Positions 1 through 10,350 of a DNA stretch of 64,000 bases are shown one piece after another (positions within the stretch are counted from its first letter, which is position 1; each line of letters begins with the position of its first letter). The position numbers and the translations under genes are program-made. The DNA is from CAIWHR01 sp963773195. GTDB taxonomy: Bacteria; Pseudomonadota; Gammaproteobacteria; Burkholderiales; Casimicrobiaceae. The DNA lies in the NCBI GenBank assembly GCA_963773195.1, contig CAVZAE010000002.1, forward strand, positions 124,001-188,000. Direction: 5' to 3'. The notes under the pieces are model-generated. The model was not told where the DNA came from and did no database searches. It saw only the letters and a program-made list of their open reading frames with translations.

Positions 1-618
1 TTGATCCCCGCCGGGATCGTCGCCTTGCTCCTTTACCTGCATCCGGCGCTGGTCGCACTCCTGTCCGCCCTGGTCCTCCACGAGCGGTTGACGCCCGTCA
101 AGCAGGCAGCGCTTGCCGTGGCACTCGTCGGGACCGTGCTGACCGTCGCGCCGGCGCTGGACGGCCCCACCGCGGCGCAGTCCGGTAGCCGTGTCGTGGC
201 CGGGATCGCGTTCGCGGTCGCTGCCGCGGTCTTCTACTCGTTCTACATCATCGCGGCCGCATGGCTCGGACGACGCGTCGCCGCGCAGCCGATGAGCACG
301 GTGGTCATCGCGAGCGCAGCCGCGGTCTTCGTCGCGGCGGCGCTGGTTCGGGGGCCCGCGTGGCCACAATCGACCGCGGGCTGGCTCGCCGTGCTCGCCA
401 TCGCGCTCGTGTCGACCGTTGCGGCCATCACGCTCTATTTCGCCGGCCTCGAGCGGGTGGGGCCGACACGCGCGGCCACGCTTTCCACGCTGGAGCCTGT
501 CGTCACGGTCACGCTCGCGGCACTTGTCCTGGGCGAAGCGATCGCGCCGATGCAGATCGCAGGCGGTGCGCTGATCCTGATCGCCGTTGCTCTCATCGCC
601 AGGAGCCCGCAGGGGTAG
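1..618 (+). CDS. EamA/DMT-family transporter, 5' truncated by window edge
   Basis: This is the C-terminal part of a drug/metabolite-type inner-membrane exporter. About 205 residues are visible, with roughly six hydrophobic segments. A helix pair near the start (residues 5-25) reads like an EamA half-domain, including the YLHPALVALLSALVLHE stretch that resembles the family's conserved YxxP...L...ER region. The second half repeats the pattern (residues 150-185, GPTRAATLSTLEPVVTV then LGE), as expected for duplicated EamA domains. The reading frame is open to base 1, so the true start lies upstream of the window. The substrate cannot be inferred. The gene ends 27 bp before the acyl-CoA dehydrogenase start. 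Confidence 0.85.
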   Translation: MIPAGIVALLLYLHPALVALLSALVLHERLTPVKQAALAVALVGTVLTVAPALDGPTAAQSGSRVVAGIAFAVAAAVFYSFYIIAAAWLGRRVAAQPMSTVVIASAAAVFVAAALVRGPAWPQSTAGWLAVLAIALVSTVAAITLYFAGLERVGPTRAATLSTLEPVVTVTLAALVLGEAIAPMQIAGGALILIAVALIARSPQG

Positions 619-645
619 GATCTAGGGCCAGGATCGCGGGCCGCC

Positions 646-2274
646 ATGGACACGCCGTTTCCGAACCAGCCGTCGCCCTACGCCGATCGCAACCTGTACG
701 AGGACGATCTCGCGTTGCAGGAGGCGCTCGCGCGCGAAGGCGGCGCGTGGGCCACGGCGGCGGTGGGCGAGTGGGGGGCGACGCTGGGACGCGCGGAAAC
801 GCTTGCGCTGGGCGACGCCGCCAACCGCCATCCGCCTGAGCTCGCGAACTACGATGCGCGGGGCGAGCGCATCGACGCCGTGACGTTCCATCCGTCGTGG
901 CACGAGATCATGCGCCTCGCTACCGCGGCAGGTGTTCATTGCAACCCCTGGCTCGATCCGCGCCCCGGGGCGCAGGTCGCTCGCGCGGCGCTCGTCCATC
1001 TGCACGCGCAGGCGGAAAACGGCACGCAATGCCCGCTCACGATGACGTATGCGTGCGTCCCGGTACTGCGCCGCGCGAGCGGCGTCGCCGCCGACTGGCT
1101 GCCGAAGATCCTCGTACGCGACTACGATCCGCGCGAACGCCCGCTTCACGCGAAGCGCGCGGCACTGCTGGGCATGGGGATGACCGAGCGCCAGGGCGGC
1201 TCGGATGTTCGCAGCAACCGCACGCGCGCCGCGCGCGACGCCGACGGGACTGTTCGCATCACCGGCCACAAGTGGTTTTTCTCCGCGCCGCAGTGCGACG
1301 CGCACCTCGTGCTTGCACAGGAAGGCGCCGGCCTTTCGTGCTTTCTCGTTCCGCGACAAGTTCCGGACGGCACGCGCAACGCGATCAGGATCAATCGGCT
1401 GAAGGACAAACTCGGCAACCGCTCGAACGCCTCGGCCGAGGTCGAGCTCGACGGCGCGCTCGCGTGGCCCGTCGGCGAGGCGGGACGCGGCATCGCGACG
1501 ATCATCGAGATGGTGCAGCACACACGGCTCGACTGTGTGCTCGCCACCGCGGGCATGATGCGCGCGGCGGTGGCGCGCGCGATCCATCATGCGCGCCACC
1601 GCGTCGCGTTCGGCGACACGCTCGCAGCGCAGCCGCTGATGACCGAGGTGCTCGCCGATCTCGCGCTCGAAAGCGAGGCAGCGACGGCGCTGGCGCTGCG
1701 GCTCGCCCGCGCCTACGACGCGCCGGAGGGCCACGCCGATCGCTCGTTCGCGCGGTTGCTCACGCCCGCCGCGAAGTTCTGGGTGTGCAAGCGCGGCCCG
1801 GTGCTCGCCGCCGAGGCGATGGAGGTGCTCGGCGGCAACGGCTATGTCGAAGAGTCCGGGCTGCCGCGGCTCTACCGCGAGATGCCCGTCAACTCGATCT
1901 GGGAAGGGTCGGGCAACGTGATGTGCCTCGACGTCGTGCGTGCGCTCGCGCGCGAGCCCGAAGGGATCGCGGCCCTGAGCGCGTTGATGGCGGAAGCGCG
2001 GGGCGTGCATCCCGCATTCGACGCCTTCGCCTCGGAACTGGCCATGGAGCTCGCCGACATCGGCGACGATCCGGCATCGGGACGGCGCCTCGCCCAAGGC
2101 ATCGCCACCGGCGTTGCCGCAGCGCTGCTGCTGCGCCACGCCCCCTCGGCCGTCGCATCGGCGTTCTGCGCCACGCGTCTCGCGTCGCATCCGTTCGGCG
2201 GCGGCGCGTTCGGCGCGCTGCCCGGCGGCCACGGCATCGCGGGGGCGATCGTCGCGCGCGCGTTGCCGGGTTGA
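646..2274 (+). CDS. acyl-CoA dehydrogenase family protein (AidB-like)
   Basis: A 542-residue FAD flavoprotein of the acyl-CoA dehydrogenase superfamily, longer than the roughly 380-residue classical enzymes and close to the AidB/DNA-alkylation-response subgroup. The middle domain carries GMGMTERQGGSDVRSN (about residues 172-187), typical of AidB-like members, and a KWFFSAP beta-domain motif. The C-terminal helical domain has EVLGGNGYVEESGLPRLYRE and the SIWEGSGNVMCLDVVRA signature. The ATG at 646 is preceded by a weak purine stretch. Reaction specificity (acyl-CoA oxidation or a nucleic-acid-associated role as in AidB) cannot be decided from sequence. The neighbouring gene on the other strand is convergent. 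Confidence 0.9.
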   Translation: MDTPFPNQPSPYADRNLYEDDLALQEALAREGGAWATAAVGEWGATLGRAETLALGDAANRHPPELANYDARGERIDAVTFHPSWHEIMRLATAAGVHCNPWLDPRPGAQVARAALVHLHAQAENGTQCPLTMTYACVPVLRRASGVAADWLPKILVRDYDPRERPLHAKRAALLGMGMTERQGGSDVRSNRTRAARDADGTVRITGHKWFFSAPQCDAHLVLAQEGAGLSCFLVPRQVPDGTRNAIRINRLKDKLGNRSNASAEVELDGALAWPVGEAGRGIATIIEMVQHTRLDCVLATAGMMRAAVARAIHHARHRVAFGDTLAAQPLMTEVLADLALESEAATALALRLARAYDAPEGHADRSFARLLTPAAKFWVCKRGPVLAAEAMEVLGGNGYVEESGLPRLYREMPVNSIWEGSGNVMCLDVVRALAREPEGIAALSALMAEARGVHPAFDAFASELAMELADIGDDPASGRRLAQGIATGVAAALLLRHAPSAVASAFCATRLASHPFGGGAFGALPGGHGIAGAIVARALPG

Positions 2275-2281
2275 CGCGCGG

Positions 2282-4094
2282 CTACGGCTTGCGCGCCTTC
2301 TCTGCGGCGATCCACTCCGTGACCTGGTCGTCGAGCACGTCGAGCGGCAGCGCGCCGTGGTCGATCACCGCGTTGTGGAAGCGGCGAAGGTCGAATGCCG
2401 GGCCGAGCTCCGCACGCGCTTTCGCGCGGAGCGCCTTGATCCTGAGTTCGCCGATCTTGTAGGCGGTGGCCTGTCCGGGCGTCACGATATAGCGGTCGAC
2501 CTCGGCCACTGCGAACTCCGGCGTGAGCGCGGCGTTGTCGACAAGGTACGCGATCGCCCGCTCGCGCGTCCAGCCGAACGCGTGGAGACCCGTGTCGACG
2601 ACGAGCCGTGCGGCGCGGTGCATCTCGGCCGCCAGGTTGCCGTATTTCGAATACGGATCGCGTAGAAGCCCATTTCGTGGCCCAGGCTCTCGGCATAGAG
2701 CGCCCAGCCTTCCGAGAACGCGACGAAGAAGCCGTTGCGCCGGAAGGGCGGCAGCTCCGCGAGCTCCTGCGCGCGCGCGATTTGCAGGTGGTGCCCGGGC
2801 ACCGCTTCGTGCAGCACCAGCGTCTCCATGCTCCACTTCGGGCGGCGCGAAAGCGAGTTGACGTTCGCCTCGAAATAGCCGGCGCGCCCGGCCTCGGCGA
2901 ACCGCGCACGTAGTGCTCGGCGTTGTCGCCTTCCTCCGGACGCATGGCGCGAACGCCATAGGGCAGGCGCGGCAGCACGGCGAAGAAGCCTGGCAGCACC
3001 GCATCGGCCCGCTTCGCGATGTCGCGGTAGCCCTCGAGCATGTCGTCGGCACGCGTGTAGAAGAACTGCGGGTCCTTGTTCAGGAAGATCTGGAACTCGG
3101 CGCGTGTGCCCTTGAACCCCGCGGCCGCGACCGTTTCGTCCATCGCCTTGCCGATACGCGCGACCTCGGCGAGCCCGAGATCGTGGATCTCGCGCGGCGA
3201 GAGCTTCGTCGTCGTGTAGAACGCGAGCCGCGCCTCGTAGTAGCGACTACCCGCCGGCAGTGCCGAGGCCGCGATGTCGGTTGCCGCGACGGGCAGGTAG
3301 CGCTTGTCGTAGAACTCGCGCAGCTTGCGGAACGCCGGAACAACGGCCATCTCGATCGCGCGCCGTCCGGCGGCCGCCAGGCGCTCGCGCTCGGCAGCAG
3401 AAATGTCCGACGGAAACTTCTTGAACGGCGCGTACTCCGGACTTTGCGTCGGATCGGCGACGACCTGGGCGTCGAGCTGCGACGGGACGCGCGCGACGGC
3501 GATCTTGGCGGGCATCCAGCCGAGCTTCATCCCCAGTTCCATCCGCGCGATGAGCTGGTCGACCAGCGCTGGCACGGCGTGCAGGCGCGCGATGTACGCC
3601 TCGTAGTCGCGCACCGACCCGAACGTCGTTGCGTCGACGAGGCGGGGCAGTTCGAGGTGGACACCACCGAACTGCGTGACGGGTGACCAGAACTCACCCT
3701 GATTGCAGGAGAGCGGCGCGCAGAGGCGACCAAGCGCGACCGCCTGCTCGAGCTGGTAGCGCAGGACACGCAAGGACACCCGGTCCTCCGGCGCGAGCGC
3801 GCCGGCGTCGATCGCAAGCGCACGCTCGAGAAACCGCTCGCGCTGCGTTTTGCGCCGCTCCACCGCCTCCGCCGACTGGTCGGCGAGACGATCGCGGTAG
3901 CGAGGATCGCCGACATAGGTCGCAATCTCGGGATATTCGCTGAGGTTCCATTCCCAGACCTCACCGAACAGCGCGTGCGCGTCGCGCACCGGATCGGGTG
4001 TCGGCGTCGGCTGCGCGAGCGCCGTCGAGAGAAGAGTGCCGGTCATGAGGGCGACCAGGAGGATGAACGCGGCCAGCGCCGCATGGATTTGCAT
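2282..4094 (-). pseudogene. DUF885 family (HExxPGHH-type) peptidase-like protein, two frameshifts
   Basis: A secreted DUF885-family protein of about 604 residues if two single-base deletions are repaired. The N-terminus has a signal-peptide-like segment (AALAAFILLVALMTG...ALAQ). The zinc-type motif LHEAVPGHHLQ and the following EGWALYAESLG are visible in a second frame, and the C-terminus (LAAEMHRAARLVVDTGLH...ITPGQATAYKIG-like) in a third. The first shift is near 2905, where restoring one G gives HYVRGS-AEAGRAGYFEAN. The second is near 2662, where one base after TTCTACGC restores DPYSKYGNLAAE. The span (1813 bp) plus two bases is divisible by three, consistent with repairable indels. It may be sequencing error rather than a dead gene. 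Start chosen at ATG 4094, before the signal peptide. Confidence 0.8.
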
Positions 4095-4189
4095 GATCGA
4101 TGGGAGCCGAGGTGATGCGCCCCGAAGCGCATCGAGGGAAAGACGCACGCGACGGAAAACCGCCGGCGCGGATGGTACTACGCTCGTCG

Positions 4190-4979
4190 CTATTCGTCGA
4201 GCAGCAGCTTCCGCCCGCGACGCCGGGTCCTGCTTGTAGAACGACATGAACTGCTTGTAGACCTTCGAATACTCGTGCAGAAGCAGTGCGGGATCGGAGA
4301 AGAAAACCTGGAGAGGACGGCGAAGAACTCGGCCGGCGACTCGGCGGCATACGGGTCGATGGCCGTATGATCACCGCTCTCGACACGCGTGCGGAAATGC
4401 TCATAGGCCGCCGTCAGCGTCTTCTTCCAGATGTGCGGCGGCATCGTCGCGGGCAGCGGCGGGCACCCATTGGCCTCGCCGTTGCGCATGTCGAGCTTGT
4501 GCGCGAACTCGTGAACCACGAGGTTCATCCCGGCCGAGTCCCAGTCGGCTGAGGCCTCGACGTCGTACCACGACAGCACGACCGGGCCACCGGGCATGGA
4601 TTCGCCGGCGAGCGGTCCTTCGTTGCGGTGGACAACACCCGCTTCGTCCTCCGTATTCCCACCCCGGAATGAATTCATCGGGATAGACGATGATGTTCTC
4701 CCAACCGTCGTAGTAGGCCATGTCGAGGTTCAAGACGAGCACGCAGGCCTGAACGGCGATGATCACGCGCTGGAGTGGCGTCACCGCGTGGCCCCGCGCG
4801 CCGACGATCGATTTTGCGGACAGGAAGAGGATGACCTTCGCGCGAAGGCGCGCAAGCTCCTCGTCCGTGTAGATCGCGACGAAAGGCAGCGACTCGAGCG
4901 CGTCCCGCCACAGCGCATCCGGAATCGCGGCGCTCCTGAGCACGCGCTTGCGGCGCCAGTTGCGCAGCGCCTCGAACAT
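4190..4979 (-). pseudogene. mtfA: MtfA-type zinc-dependent peptidase, frameshifted
   Basis: MtfA (YeeI) is a cytosolic zinc peptidase that in Escherichia coli interacts with the Mlc repressor. The N-terminal part (LRNWRRKRVLRSAAIPDALW and a later AYYDGWENIIVYPDEF) and the zinc motif VVHEFAHKLDMRNG, followed by ESPAEFFAV, are all present but in different frames. I see one extra G near 4653 (EYGG versus the expected EYEDEAGVVHR), one missing G near 4310 (restores LSEVFFSDPALLLHEYSKVYKQF), and one extra base near 4215 that restores the end RKLLLDE and the stop at 4190. The repaired length is about 262 residues, near the family's usual 265. It ends about 95 bp before the DUF885 gene on the same strand. 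Confidence 0.82.
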
Positions 4980-4988
4980 GGCGGAGCG

Positions 4989-6326
4989 TCAACCGGAGCC
5001 GGGTTCGGAAGAGACTTCCGACGGCTCGCTGTCGAAGAGATCGCCTGTCGCGTCGGTGATCAGCAGGCGCTCGGCCTCCTCCTCGGGCAGCGTCTCGACC
5101 TCGCGCAGCGTCCGCGCCATCGCCCGCGTGCGCACGCCGGCCTTTTCGATGGACGTGCCCGCTTCATCGAGCTTCTTCTTGATGCCGGCCAGCACGTCGG
5201 CGAACCTTGAGAACTCGGTCTTGACGAGGGCGAGCGTCTTCCACACCTCGCTCGAGCGCTGCTCGATTGCAAGCGTCCGAAAACCCATTTGCAGGCTGTT
5301 CAGGAGCGCGAGGAAATCGTCGGGCCGGTGAGCGTGACCCGGAACTCGCGCTGCAGCTGGTCGGCGAAGCCCGGGCGCGACATCATCTCGGCGTAGAGGC
5401 CTTCCGTCGGCACGAACAGGATCGCGAAGTCGGTCGTGTGCGGCGGCGCGACGTAGGCGTCGCGGATTGTCTTTGCCTGGATCCGCAGGAAGTCGGCGAG
5501 CGCCTTACGCGCGAGCGTCGGCCGCGGGCGCATCGGCGCGCTCGAGCGCATCCTGCAGCCGCTGCCAGTGCTCGAGCGGGAATTTGGCATCGATCGGCAG
5601 CCAGCACGGCGCGCCATCGGCACCGCGGCCGGGAAAGCGGATCGCGAACTCGACGCGCCGGTTGCTGCCGGGAACGGTTTCGACGTTCGCCTCGTACTGC
5701 TGCGGCGTCAGCACCTCGGAAAGGAGCATTCCGAGCTGCGTCTCGCCCCACGTGCCGCGCGTCTTGACGTTGGTCAGAACCCGCTTGAGATCACCGACGC
5801 CGGTGGCGAGCGTCTGCATCTCGCCCAGTCCCCGGTGCACCTGCTCCAGGCGGTCCGAGACGAGCTGGAAGGAATCACCGAGCCGTTTCTCGAGCGTCGT
5901 GGAGAGTTTTTCGTCGACGGTCGCCCGCATCTGCTCGAGTTTTTGCGTGTTGTCAGCGCGCAGCGCCTCGAGCTTCTGCTCGACGGTGGCCCGCACAGCC
6001 TCAAGCCGGCGCTCGTTCGACTGCGTGAGCTGACCCAGCTGGTCGCCGAAGCGCGCGAGCGTCGCGCCGAGGTCGGAGCGCGCACTCTGCGTCGCCTGCG
6101 CCTGCTCGGCACGCCCATGCGCCAGATCCTGCCGCACGTCGCGCTCGAAGTCAGCCGCCTGCGCGGCCAGTATCTCCAGACGCGTCTTGAGATCAGCGGC
6201 CTCGCGCACCGCACCGTCGCGCGCCGCCACCAACGTCGAAAGGCGGGAGAGCGCGAGCGCGACGAGCCCGGCAATCGCAGCAAGCGCAACCACAACGACG
6301 ATGATCAGGGGCGAACTCTCCGTCAT
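4989..6326 (-). pseudogene. rmuC: DNA recombination protein RmuC, two compensating frameshifts
   Basis: RmuC-family protein: one N-terminal membrane segment (residues 8-27), a long coiled coil (about 30-170, rich in Q/E/R heptads such as VEQKLEALRADNTQKLEQMRATV), then the nuclease-like RmuC domain. That domain is spread over three frames: NVKTRGTWGETQLGMLLSEVLTPQQY and LPIDAKFPLEHW in the first, ADFLRIQAKTIRDAYVAPPHTTDFAILFVPTEGLYAE in the second, and MGFRTLAIEQRSSEVWKTL in the third. Shifts lie near 5520 and near 5318. The span is a multiple of three, so the two indels cancel and about 446 residues would result. RmuC limits inversions at short inverted repeats in E. coli. It sits 9 bp upstream of mtfA. 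Confidence 0.85.
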
Positions 6327-6339
6327 GAAGTCCAGTTTA

Positions 6340-7350
6340 CTATGGCTCCGAAAGCGCCAGCGCGGCGAACGAAGCGAGCCAGTGTGTGCCCGCGTAGTCG
6401 GCTCCGTCGAGCGCTGCTACGCCGGCCGCCTGATGTAATGCGGCGGCCTCGCTCACCACCGCCGCGCGCGGATCGCCGGCGGCGAGCGCCGATGCAATTC
6501 CACGGAAGCACCACGCGCGCGCCAGGTTGAGGCCGTGGAGATGGACGATGTGCGGATCGCTCGCAGCGCTGACCGCGAGCGGTGTGAACAGCTGCAAGGG
6601 CTCCCGCCGCCCAATCCCGGGAAGGAATCGATCGAGCCACTGCCCGAACGCGTCGGCCGCGAACACCCGCCGCATCAGCTCGGCCTCGACGAGCGACGGC
6701 GAGAGAAAATCGAAGCCCGACGGTTCCCACGCGGCGGGGGCATCGCGATCGTGCGCGAACCAGCTCCGGGCTCTGCCCTCGATCGCCATGGCCAGAGCGC
6801 TCTCGTCCGCGCCGCGGGCATAGTCGAGCGCGAACAGCACGCCGAACGCGCTATTCGAATGCATCCCGTAGCGCACCGGGTAGTCGGCTTTCGGGAGCCA
6901 GCGCAGGTAGCGCTCGACGAACGCGCGCGCGAGGGGTGCGAGTTGACGCGACCACCGGCGCGCGCGGGCGTCGTCGGAGCACGCGAGCTCGTCCGCGAGC
7001 TTCAGGAGCCATGTCCAGCCGTAGGGACGCTCGAACGTCTGCGCGTGCGGCCGCTCGAGGTAGGCGCATTCGGCCGCAATATTGGCGAGTGCCAGGTGGC
7101 GATCGAGCAGCGTGTCGATCTGCTCGCGCTCCGGCAGCGCCGGATGCAATCTCCGCACACGGACGAGCAGCCAGTGCATGTGCACGCAGGAGTGCCAGTC
7201 GTAGCTGCCGTAGAAGGCCGGGTGCAGCATCCGCGGCGGCAAGAGATCGGCATCACTGGCGGGCACGTGGTCGGCCTTGCCCGGATATTCGCGAACGACG
7301 TTCGCGAGCGCGATGGTGGCGAAGCGGGAAGCGAGGGTCGCGGACAGCAT
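6340..7350 (-). CDS. DUF2891 domain-containing protein
   Basis: An intact gene of about 336 residues matching the DUF2891 family, whose biochemical role is unknown. Recognisable features are an N-terminal FATIALANVVREYPGKADHV, a central YGSYDWHSCVHMHWLL, then ERPYGWTWLLKLADEL, RYGMHSNSAFGVLFALDYAR and a C-terminal GTHWLASFAALAL. The many W/H/D residues suggest an alpha/alpha-barrel-like hydrolase or lyase fold, but this is inference. I chose ATG 7350; an in-frame ATG at 7407 would add 19 poorly family-like residues. No clear ribosome-binding site precedes either. It lies downstream of the HAD phosphatase on the same strand. Confidence 0.8.
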   Translation of the reverse strand: MLSATLASRFATIALANVVREYPGKADHVPASDADLLPPRMLHPAFYGSYDWHSCVHMHWLLVRVRRLHPALPEREQIDTLLDRHLALANIAAECAYLERPHAQTFERPYGWTWLLKLADELACSDDARARRWSRQLAPLARAFVERYLRWLPKADYPVRYGMHSNSAFGVLFALDYARGADESALAMAIEGRARSWFAHDRDAPAAWEPSGFDFLSPSLVEAELMRRVFAADAFGQWLDRFLPGIGRREPLQLFTPLAVSAASDPHIVHLHGLNLARAWCFRGIASALAAGDPRAAVVSEAAALHQAAGVAALDGADYAGTHWLASFAALALSEP

Positions 7351-7500
7351 GCCTGGACGGGAGGAGGAACTCGTCGAATATTGGCACGAATCCGATCGCA
7401 TCGACATCGACTGCGAGTTCGATGCGCTCGCCGGCGAGGCAGCGCATCATCGACGTCCCCGCGATCAAGCGCGCGAAGCTGCCCGCGCGCGCGCGGATTG

Positions 7501-8212
7501 CTAACCCTCGCGCGCGAGCACGCGCCGGGCGACCTCGCGTCGCCGGCTCGAGCGACGTCAGCACGCGGAGCGGGGCCCGCGATGCCACCGCCGCGCCGTC
7601 GCGATCGAACCAGAAAGGAGTGATGCCGGCGGCGAGGGCGCCCTCGACGTCGTGCACGAGCGAGTCGCCGATCATCACCGCGCTTTCGGCCGAGCAATCG
7701 ACGCGCTCCAGGGCGGTCCGGAAGATGCGCGGGTCCGGCTTGGAGGCTCCCACCTCCTCGGACGTCACGAGACTCGTGATATGCGGCGCGAATCCGAATG
7801 TCGCGAGCTTCTCGCGCTGCTCGGCTCGAGTGTTGTTGGTGACCACGCCAATTCGGGCGCGCGGCGACAGCGCTTCGATGAGCTCGAGCGCGCCGGCCAC
7901 CCGCCGCCGGTTCCGGCGATACAGCGCGCGATGCAGCCGCGCCGCAAGCGCGGGTTGGGACGAGCCGTTGGCGCCCGCAAACGCGAACAAGCGACGGTAG
8001 CGCTCGATCCGCGCCTCGTTGATATCGACGCGGCCGAGCGCGACGGCGCGATGGAGCTCCTCGAGCAGGCGGGCACTTTCCGCAAGCAGGTCCTCGAGCG
8101 CGACCTGCCGCAATTCGGCGAAGCGCTCGCGCACGCCGCTGATTGCGGCGCGATTGGCGTGCCGGTGATCGACGAGCGTGTCGTCGAGGTCGAACAGGAC
8201 GGCGCTGACCAT
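7501..8212 (-). pseudogene. HAD-family phosphatase, frameshift near C-terminus
   Basis: Haloacid-dehalogenase-type hydrolase of about 236 residues. Motif I is LFDLDDTLVDH (catalytic Asp pair near residue 8-10), motif II is GVVTNNT, motif III includes SKPDPRIF, and motif IV is VMIGDSLVHDVEGA. The helical cap between residues 20 and 95 makes it a subclass I enzyme, as in YjjG/GPH-like nucleotidases or phosphoglycolate phosphatases. The substrate is unknown. Near 7545 one extra base shifts the frame. Reading across it gives a natural end, EVARRVLAREG, with TAG at 7501. The gene starts 8 bp after the typA stop and is probably co-transcribed with typA. Confidence 0.8.
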
Positions 8213-8220
8213 GCCCGTCC

Positions 8221-10068
8221 CTACGCTGCCTCGCGGCTCGCCTTCTTCCTCTCGTGTTCCTTGAGAAAGCGCTTGCGGATCCGGATCGATGCGGGGGTCA
8301 CTTCGACCAGCTCGTCGTCGGCGATGAACTCGACCGCGTACTCGAGGTTGAGCTCGATCGGCGGAACGAGGCGCACCGCTTCGTCGGTGCCTGACGCGCG
8401 AACGTTGGTGAGCTGCTTGCCCTTGATTGGATTGACCACGAGGTCGTTGTCGCGGCTGTGGATCCCGATGACCATCCCTTCGTAAAGCTTCTCGCCCGGC
8501 GACACGAACATCCGTCCGCGGTCCTGCAGCTTCCACAGCGCATAAGCGACCGCGTCGCCGTGTTCCTGCGAAATCAGCACGCCGTTGCGGCGTTCCGGGA
8601 TCTCGCCCTTCAGCGGTGCATAGCCATCGAACACGTGGCTCATGAGTCCCGTGCCGCGCGTAAGGTTCATGAATTCGCCCTGGAAACCGATCAGTCCGCG
8701 CGCCGGAATCCGGTATTCGAGACGCGCGCGTCCACGGCCGTCGGACTCCATGTTCGTCAGATCGCCGCGCCGCGGGCCCAGCGCTTCCATCACCGCGCCC
8801 TGGTGCTGCTCCTCGACGTCGACGGTCAGCGCTTCGAACGGCTCGGAGGTTACACCGTCGATCTCGCGGAGCACGACGCGCGGACGCGAAACCGCAAGCT
8901 CGTAGCCCTCGCGCCGCATGTTCTCGATCAGGATGGTGAGGTGGAGCTCGCCCCGGCCCGAGACGAGGAACGAATCGGTATCGCCCGTCTCCTCGACCCG
9001 CAGTGCGACGTTGGTCAGCACTTCCTTGGCGAGACGATCGCGCAGGTTTCGCGAGGTCACGTACTTGCCTTCGCGGCCCGCGAGCGGCGACGTGTTGACC
9101 TGGAAGTACATCGAAAGCGTGGGCAGGTCGACGCTGATTGGCGGGAGCGCCTCCGGCGACTCGACCGACGCAAGCGTCGTTCCGATCGCGAGATCGTCGA
9201 CGCCGGTGACGAGCACGATGTTGCCCGCTTCCGCCGCTTCGACGGGCACGCGTTCCATCCCGGAGAACGCGAACACCTGGCCGATCTTCGCTTTTGGAGG
9301 GACAACGCCATCTTCGGGCGGCCCATTCAGGATCGCGACCTCCTGTCCGGGCACGATGCGGCCACGCCGGATGCGTCCAATGCCGAGGCGGCCGACGTAG
9401 CTCGAGTAGTCGAGCGCGCTCACCTGGAACTGCAGCGGGCCGTCGGGATCGCCGACAGGCTCCGGGACGCGCGCGAGAATCGTTTCGAACAGCGGCTGCA
9501 TCGACGCATCGGCCGGCGGCACATGCGCCTTCGCGACCGTGACGTCCATCGTCGCCCAGCCGTTCAGTGCCGACGCGTAAACGACGGGGAAATCGAGCTG
9601 GTCCTCGGTTGCGCCCAGCTTGTCGAAGAGCTCGAAAGTCTGGTTGACGACCCACTCCGGCCGCGCGCCGGGGCGGTCGACCTTGTTGACAACGACGATC
9701 GGCGCGAGCCCCAGCTTGAGTGCCTTCAGCGTGACGAACCGCGTCTGGGGCATCGGCCCCTCGACCGCGTCGACCAGAAGCAGGACGCCGTCGACCATCC
9801 CCAGCACGCGTTCGACCTCGCCACCGAAGTCGGCGTGGCCGGGGGTGTCGACGATGTTGATCTGCGTGTCGTGATAGCGGATCGAGCAGTTCTTGGCCAG
9901 GATCGTGATCCCCCGCTCCCGCTCGAGGTCGTTCGAATCCATCATCCGCTCGCCGACGTGGACGTGCTTGGCGAAGGTGCCCGCCTGGACCAGCAGCTTG
10001 TCGACGAGCGTCGTCTTGCCGTGATCGACGTGGGCGATGATCGCGATGTTTCGAAGCGCGAGAGTCAT
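8221..10068 (-). CDS. typA: ribosome-associated GTPase TypA/BipA
   Basis: A 615-residue translational GTPase of the EF-G/LepA superfamily. The G1 motif is IAHVDHGKTTLVDKLL, G2 lies in the region ERERGITILAKNCSI, G3 is VDTPGHADFGGEVERVL, and G4 is NKVDR. Domains II, III, V and the BipA-specific C-terminus follow (RGLIGFQGEFMNLTRGTG and GMVIGIHSRDNDLVVNP are family hallmarks). BipA associates with the ribosome and supports 50S assembly and stress or low-temperature growth in enterobacteria. Start ATG 10068 is chosen because the family begins just before the G1 motif; 72 further codons upstream are open but unlike the family. It heads a reverse-strand group with the HAD phosphatase. Confidence 0.97.
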   Translation of the reverse strand: MTLALRNIAIIAHVDHGKTTLVDKLLVQAGTFAKHVHVGERMMDSNDLERERGITILAKNCSIRYHDTQINIVDTPGHADFGGEVERVLGMVDGVLLLVDAVEGPMPQTRFVTLKALKLGLAPIVVVNKVDRPGARPEWVVNQTFELFDKLGATEDQLDFPVVYASALNGWATMDVTVAKAHVPPADASMQPLFETILARVPEPVGDPDGPLQFQVSALDYSSYVGRLGIGRIRRGRIVPGQEVAILNGPPEDGVVPPKAKIGQVFAFSGMERVPVEAAEAGNIVLVTGVDDLAIGTTLASVESPEALPPISVDLPTLSMYFQVNTSPLAGREGKYVTSRNLRDRLAKEVLTNVALRVEETGDTDSFLVSGRGELHLTILIENMRREGYELAVSRPRVVLREIDGVTSEPFEALTVDVEEQHQGAVMEALGPRRGDLTNMESDGRGRARLEYRIPARGLIGFQGEFMNLTRGTGLMSHVFDGYAPLKGEIPERRNGVLISQEHGDAVAYALWKLQDRGRMFVSPGEKLYEGMVIGIHSRDNDLVVNPIKGKQLTNVRASGTDEAVRLVPPIELNLEYAVEFIADDELVEVTPASIRIRKRFLKEHERKKASREAA

Positions 10069-10167
10069 GGGTTCGGGCCGGCGAACCGGGCGAATCGGCC
10101 GGGCATCGACGCCCAGGCAGCAAAACAGTGGATTATAGCCGGCCGGCCCGACTTTGGGCCAGAAAAT

Positions 10168-10196
10168 TTCGCAAAATCCGAAACTTAGACTATAAT
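10168..10196 (+). promoter_or_regulatory. sigma70-type promoter upstream of rhlE
   Basis: A perfect -10 hexamer TATAAT is at 10191-10196 and a -35-like TTCGCA at 10168-10173, separated by 17 bp. It faces rhlE and predicts a 5' leader of roughly 150 nt with at least one G+C-rich hairpin (around 10246-10262). The function of the long leader is unknown. Confidence 0.6.
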
Positions 10197-10350
10197 ATCT
10201 TCTCGAGCGGCCGTTCCGGTCTCCGCTCAGCAAAACGTGGGATGCACCCGCCCAACGGGGCGGGAGCTGCATCGCACGGTCCAACGGTGTTTTCCCCCCG
10301 CTGCCTGGACCGGAAATCCCGCAAGGGATGGGCCGCGACCAGGAGCTTTC

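Noticed and set aside
622..2232. 536-codon reverse frame over the acyl-CoA dehydrogenase
   Set aside because: Arg/Ala-rich shadow of a well-supported forward gene.
7253..10123. Very long reverse-strand frame (956 codons) covering typA and the HAD gene
   Set aside because: Only the 3' part (the HAD gene) is protein-like. The rest is an antisense-like frame of typA, rich in Arg/Pro, a common effect of high G+C.
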